DNA of 16,743 nucleotides from contig DASQVO010000432.1 of NCBI GenBank assembly GCA_035640715.1, positions 1 through 16,743 on the forward strand. Reading direction: 5' to 3'. Positions 13,310-16,743 of this stretch are shown piece after piece (positions within the stretch are counted from its first letter, which is position 1; each line of letters begins with the position of its first letter). Under the pieces are notes generated by a model that worked only from the letters and a program-made list of their open reading frames with translations, was not told the DNA's origin and made no database searches. Position numbers and translations under genes: made by a program. The DNA is from DASQVO01 sp035640715. Lineage in GTDB: Bacteria > Actinomycetota > Actinomycetes > Streptosporangiales > Streptosporangiaceae.

Positions 13310-15231
13310 GAGCCGCTCACCTGCCGGGCGGCCTGGGCAAGCTCGGCGGAGAACGACGACATCGTGGCGGCGGATCCCGGGCCCGGGTCCGTTTCGATTT
13401 CGAGGCGTGTCCGCCCGTGCGGGTCGATGACGTAGGCGATGTCGTTGTGGCCAATCATCCCGCCACTGGACCGCTCTGCCGCTCCCCCGCCACCGGAAAG
13501 CAACTGCACCGGGAAGCCGTAGGCCTTCCAGGTGTGCTCAAGCTGGGCCGTGGTCCCGGTGAGGTACAGCCAGTTGGGCACCTGGTCGAGGCGCTCCTGC
13601 CGGTCGAATGCCTGGACGACGGCCGGGGAGCGGTAAAGCGGGTTGGCGACGATCGCGACCATTTCGACTTGGCGTGACCAGTCTCCGAGCAGCGTGCCGG
13701 CGTCGCGGAACTCCTGCGCGATCAGCGTGCAGTCAGTCGTGCACACCGGGTCGAGGAAGGTCAGCAGCACGGTCCGGCCGCGCATGCTGGCCAGCGTGAC
13801 CTCCCGGCCGTGCTGGTCGGTGAGCGCGAATCCCGGCGCGGGGTAATTGACCGACGCCGGCGGGCCGTCAAGCGCGGTGGCGATGATCGTGTCCGCGCTC
13901 GGGCGGGCAGATGCCACGGCCATCGGGATGGTCCCGGTAAGCACCACCGCGATCGCCGCGACCGCGCCTGTACCGCGTATACCGCGCCACGCGCCCGCGG
14001 TAGCGGCGGCGCGCGGGAAGAGCGCGGGACCCGCGGAGGCGGCCGGAGCTGTGGAAGCGGCAGGCCGCGCCGACTCCGCCGCCGGCACACCAGGCCGGGT
14101 GAGCCCGAGGTACCCAGCGGCGAGCAGCAGGGTTATCGGGATCATGCTGTTCGGGTCGGTGCCGGTCCCGCCCATGAACCCGAGATCCTCCACCAGCACC
14201 CAGTCCGCCAGGCAGAACACCCCGGCGACAACGACCGCAAACCGCACGGCACGCTCGCGCATCGAAAGGAACGCCAGGCCTGACGCCGCGAGAACGATGA
14301 CCACGGCGAGGTTTACCGCGAAGCCGTGCGCGGACACGAACGACGCGAAGCTCGTCAGCCACCCCGACAGCCAGCCCGGCTGCGAGACCTGGAACATCTG
14401 CTGCACCATCCCGGTCAGGGTTCCGCCCCGCCCCTGCCAGTATCCGCGGCCGGGCCACGCTTGCAGGACTGCCATCCCGGCGAAGAACAGCCCCATCACA
14501 GCCAGGATCACCCGGCCCATCCGCCGGCCATCCCAGTACCGTTCCGGCAGCGCGACCGCCGCGCCCGCGGCAGCGTAGAACAGCACCGCGCCGGGCGCGC
14601 CGAACAGCACGGTCAGGCCCGGTGCGAAGATCGCGCCGAACGCCTCGCCGAACGCCCACACAGCCAGCGCCCAGCCGGCGCTCGCCGCGCCGGCCAGCCG
14701 CGACAGCGGGCCGGTGCGGGCGGCCAGCAGCCATAGCCCCAGGCCGAGCTGGATCCAGACGGTGGCGGCGGCCGCACCCACCGGATGGCTGTCCCAGACG
14801 AGCCCCGCCCAGTTCGACAGGTGCTGCACCCAGCCCGGCGAACTCCCGGCGGCCGGGACGGTGACTCGGTCAGCGAGCCCGACCGGCATCGCCGGCTGCG
14901 CCTGCAGCAGCCCGTCGAACACCCACAGGATGCCGAACCCGATCCGCAGCAGCCGCCGGGCCGCGGGCTCTGCGGCGGTCCGTGCCGGCACTGCCGTGCG
15001 GGCACGGCGCCTATCCGGCTCGCCCCGCCAGCCGTCAACCGCCTTTACCGCACGCAGTTCCCGCAGGCGTCCCAGTTCCGGCTGGACCTGCTGGGACCGC
15101 CAGACGATCCACAACGCGGCGAGCGCCATCACGATCGCAAGGATGATCAGCCCCTGCTTCGCGAGCGCAGCGTGAAAAGCGGCCACGATCGCCGGGTTGT
15201 CCGTGGACAACATACTCCCCATGCCGGACAT
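13306..15231 (-). CDS. Multi-membrane DoxX-like protein fused to a SCO1/SenC copper/redox domain
   Basis: The 641-residue protein begins with a short extracytoplasmic stretch and a helix at about 27-43. A DoxX/TQO-like membrane region with roughly eight more helices follows (about 97-380; RLLRIGFGILWVFDGLLQAQ opens it). A last helix lies at about 421-441. The C-terminal 462-640 is a SCO1/SenC thioredoxin fold: PAPGFALTDQHGREVTL, the copper-binding CxxxC at Cys497 and Cys501 (DPVCTTDC), and the distal His595 in GHNDIAYVID. SCO domains deliver copper to the CuA site of cytochrome oxidase or act as thiol reductases, and DoxX-type parts occur in quinone/thiosulfate redox proteins. The SCO domain should face outside. 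GAGG lies 6 nt before ATG 15231. The lipoprotein gene overlaps its end. Confidence 0.88.
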   Translation of the reverse strand: MSGMGSMLSTDNPAIVAAFHAALAKQGLIILAIVMALAALWIVWRSQQVQPELGRLRELRAVKAVDGWRGEPDRRRARTAVPARTAAEPAARRLLRIGFGILWVFDGLLQAQPAMPVGLADRVTVPAAGSSPGWVQHLSNWAGLVWDSHPVGAAAATVWIQLGLGLWLLAARTGPLSRLAGAASAGWALAVWAFGEAFGAIFAPGLTVLFGAPGAVLFYAAAGAAVALPERYWDGRRMGRVILAVMGLFFAGMAVLQAWPGRGYWQGRGGTLTGMVQQMFQVSQPGWLSGWLTSFASFVSAHGFAVNLAVVIVLAASGLAFLSMRERAVRFAVVVAGVFCLADWVLVEDLGFMGGTGTDPNSMIPITLLLAAGYLGLTRPGVPAAESARPAASTAPAASAGPALFPRAAATAGAWRGIRGTGAVAAIAVVLTGTIPMAVASARPSADTIIATALDGPPASVNYPAPGFALTDQHGREVTLASMRGRTVLLTFLDPVCTTDCTLIAQEFRDAGTLLGDWSRQVEMVAIVANPLYRSPAVVQAFDRQERLDQVPNWLYLTGTTAQLEHTWKAYGFPVQLLSGGGGAAERSSGGMIGHNDIAYVIDPHGRTRLEIETDPGPGSAATMSSFSAELAQAARQVSGS

Positions 15232-15318
15232 GAACTCACCTCGCCGTGGTGCTTACGGGACCCTCATCACTGCCTCACGCCGGTCAGTGCACGATCACCG
15301 CGGTCGGGCGGCGGGGCC

Positions 15319-15350
15319 GGCTCCCGGGCGGGACCGCCCGCCCGGGAGCC
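15319..15350 (-). terminator. Strong GC hairpin terminator after the ThuA gene
   Basis: GGCTCCCGGGCGGG and CCCGCCCGGGAGCC form a perfect 14-bp stem with a 4-nt loop (ACCG on the plus strand), 30 nt beyond the ThuA stop codon. It lies between the ThuA gene and the SCO fusion gene, which read in the same direction, so it should separate two transcription units. The stem is symmetrical and there is no T-run, as is usual in actinomycetes. Confidence 0.8.
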
Positions 15351-15379
15351 GTTCTCACCCTTCCGCTGTTGCCGGTCTG

Positions 15380-16183
15380 TCAGTCGTCGGGGTTGCAGTG
15401 GAACGGAGCCTTACCCGCGGCCATCTCGATCCCGCCCAGCAGGTGCTGGAGGTAGAGCGGCTCGGAGTATGACTGGATGGTGTGGCCCATCGCCGTGTAG
15501 AAGGCGCGGCCACCGTCATATGGGTGGCACCACGCGATCGGATGGTCGGCCCCCATCGAGCCGCCGGTGTACCCGACCGGGTTGTAGGTCTTTTCGTCCA
15601 CGGTGGCCAGCACCCGCACGTTCTTGCGCGGGTTGGTGCGGAAGTTGTACCACTCGTCGGTGCGTACCCACTTGCTGGGCAGCGGCGCCGTCGCCGCGGT
15701 GCTCTTCCCCGCAACGTCGACGGTCGCGGTCTGGATCGATGGGTGGTCCCGGAAGTACGCACCGACGAGCCCGCCGTACCAGGCCCAGCCGTATTCGGTG
15801 TCGGAGGCGGAGTGGACGCCCACGTACCCGCCGCCGTGCTCGATGTAGCGCTGGAACGCCGCCTGCTCGGTGTCGTTCAGCACGTCACCGGTTGTCATCA
15901 AAAAGATCACGGCCTGGTAGTGGGAGAGGTTGGCGTCGTTGAATGCGGTGTCATCCTCGGTGGCATTGACGGCGAAGTTGTGCTCGCTGCCGAGCTTCTC
16001 GACCGCCGCAATTGCGGCCGGGATGGAGGCGTGCCGGAAGGCGGCGGTCTTGCTGAACACCAGCACCCGGAACGCTTGGCCGGAGTCGGCAGCTCGCACG
16101 GATGCCGCCGCGCTGGCCGCTGCCGCGACTGAACCGGCCAGGAGCAGGCCAGCGAGCGCGCTCACAGCCCATTTACGGAACAT
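15380..16183 (-). CDS. Secreted ThuA domain protein
   Basis: The 267-residue product starts with a Sec signal peptide (MFRKWAVSALAGLLLAGSVA and an alanine-rich cleavage region near residues 22-32). A single ThuA domain follows, with RVLVFSKTAAFRHASI, HGGGYVGVHSASDTEYGWAW, GAYFRDHP, HPIAWCHPYDGGRAFYTAMG and HLLGGIEMAAG. ThuA domains have a class I glutamine-amidotransferase-like fold. They are common in extracellular actinobacterial proteins linked to sugar use (named from trehalose utilisation), but their reaction is not settled. ATG 16183 is chosen because it begins the signal peptide and follows GGGAGAG by a normal spacing; frames further upstream are an alternative reading of the neighbouring gene. 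It is 20 nt after the CBM6 gene, so they form an operon. Confidence 0.92.
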   Translation of the reverse strand: MFRKWAVSALAGLLLAGSVAAAASAAASVRAADSGQAFRVLVFSKTAAFRHASIPAAIAAVEKLGSEHNFAVNATEDDTAFNDANLSHYQAVIFLMTTGDVLNDTEQAAFQRYIEHGGGYVGVHSASDTEYGWAWYGGLVGAYFRDHPSIQTATVDVAGKSTAATAPLPSKWVRTDEWYNFRTNPRKNVRVLATVDEKTYNPVGYTGGSMGADHPIAWCHPYDGGRAFYTAMGHTIQSYSEPLYLQHLLGGIEMAAGKAPFHCNPDD

Positions 16184-16203
16184 GATGGTTCTCTCCCTTT
16201 CCC

Positions 16204-16743
16204 TTAGCTGACGGTGAAGTTGTCGAAGGTGAACAGGTTGCTTCCCTGGCCGTGGAAGACGAAGTACAGGGAATGTGTGCCACCCGGATCGGTCACTGGC
16301 GCGGATACCGTCGTGAAGCTGCCGCCGGTGTTGGGCACGGTGACGGTGCTCACGAGCGGCCCGGTCGGCGAGTCGGCGTGAACCTCGACGGTGCCGCCCG
16401 AGGCGGACGATGCGACGCGCATGGCGATCTGGCTGACGCCCTGCAGGTTGTAGGGGTCGTACTCGGTCCAGTCGCCGTTGTCGATGCTGCTGATGACGTT
16501 GCCCTCGGCACCGCTGGCCGCGCTGGTCGTCACACCGCTGCTGGTGTTGTAGAACTCGGCCTGCCTGTGCTTGGGCTGCAGGACAATCTGGGTCTTGGTG
16601 GTCAGGCCGGGCACGCCCGCCGTCGGTGAGGTGTCCGTGTAGCTGGCCGTAAAGATCCCGTAGAAGTTGTCGGTCGGCGTATGCCCTGCGGCGGTGAGGG
16701 TGAAGCTGCCGTCGCACCCGGTCGCCTGGGACAGGTTGTGCGC
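16204..16743 (-). CDS. C-terminal part of a secreted CBM6 carbohydrate-binding protein (partial)
   Basis: The last 179 residues of a protein that enters from the right edge. The first about 40 visible residues (LSQATGCDGSFTLTAAGHTP, then YGIFTASYTD) look like the end of an extracellular beta-rich domain. A linker TKTQIVLQPKHRQAEFYN leads into a family 6 carbohydrate-binding module: SSGVTT, EGNVISSIDNGDWTEYDPYN, IAMRVASSASGGTVEVHADS, and a closing THSLYFVFHG and FTFDNFTVS. The Asn-Gly-Asp-Trp strand and the aromatic residues are typical of the CBM6 sugar site. In actinobacteria such tails sit on ThuA- or sugar-dehydrogenase-type secreted proteins. The catalytic part here is unseen. Its stop is 20 nt before the ThuA start. 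Confidence 0.85.
   Translation of the reverse strand, partial: AHNLSQATGCDGSFTLTAAGHTPTDNFYGIFTASYTDTSPTAGVPGLTTKTQIVLQPKHRQAEFYNTSSGVTTSAASGAEGNVISSIDNGDWTEYDPYNLQGVSQIAMRVASSASGGTVEVHADSPTGPLVSTVTVPNTGGSFTTVSAPVTDPGGTHSLYFVFHGQGSNLFTFDNFTVS

Noticed and set aside
1..16743. tRNA, rRNA or CRISPR array
   Set aside because: No cloverleaf with a TTC-type T-loop, no conserved rRNA segment and no regularly spaced short repeats were seen. The only regular repeats are the GAF-coding units.

Overview
The window looks like chromosome from a high-GC actinomycete. Nearly every convincing reading frame has G or C at the third codon position. The protein families are also typical of that group: a GAF/HisKA_3 sensor kinase, a SARP regulator, a STAND-LuxR regulator, DUF4192, and ThuA with CBM6. 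I cannot name the genus from sequence alone.

Layout, left to right. 1-1803 (-): the N-terminal 601 residues of a sensor histidine kinase with three tandem GAF domains. Its ATPase domain lies off the left edge, and a good leaderless promoter sits just upstream. 2163-2729 (-): a DUF421 membrane protein. About 3001-3105: a remnant of a short-chain dehydrogenase. 3262-3825 (-): a four-helix membrane protein. 3944-4150 (+): the C-terminal half of a VapC-type PIN toxin. 4412-6034 (+): an ammonium channel fused to a degenerate PII signalling domain. 6006-7164: a graveyard holding pieces of a VOC/glyoxalase protein, a nucleotidyltransferase and an isoprenylcysteine methyltransferase-like protein, plus unassigned small frames. 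7388-8218 (+) and 8592-11012 (+): a SARP regulator and a large STAND ATPase/LuxR regulator. Together they resemble a split AfsR-type system, and a dead acyl-CoA dehydrogenase-like gene lies between them on the opposite strand. 11115-11285 (+): the last 56 codons of a tyrosine recombinase. 11537-11898 (-): a frameshifted DUF4192 gene end. 12089-15231 (-): two genes overlapping by 4 nt, a multi-membrane DoxX-like/SCO1 fusion followed by a beta-propeller lipoprotein. 15319-15350: a strong terminator hairpin. 15380-16743 (-): a secreted ThuA protein preceded by the C-terminal end of a CBM6 protein that runs off the right edge.

Three functional themes stand out. The first is sensing and regulation: the GAF kinase, SARP, STAND-LuxR and Amt-PII. 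The second is an envelope module that probably handles copper or redox chemistry (SCO fusion plus lipoprotein). The third is a secreted carbohydrate-related operon (CBM6 plus ThuA). Between them lie at least eight remnants of unrelated genes, including an integrase tail and a toxin fragment. This suggests a chromosomal site with repeated insertion and deletion.

I found no complete mobile element, CRISPR array, rRNA or tRNA. The most unusual intact genes are the Amt-PII fusion, whose PII part has lost its modification and nucleotide-site residues, and the membrane DoxX-like/SCO fusion with its coupled lipoprotein. No clearly new multi-gene system is evident.
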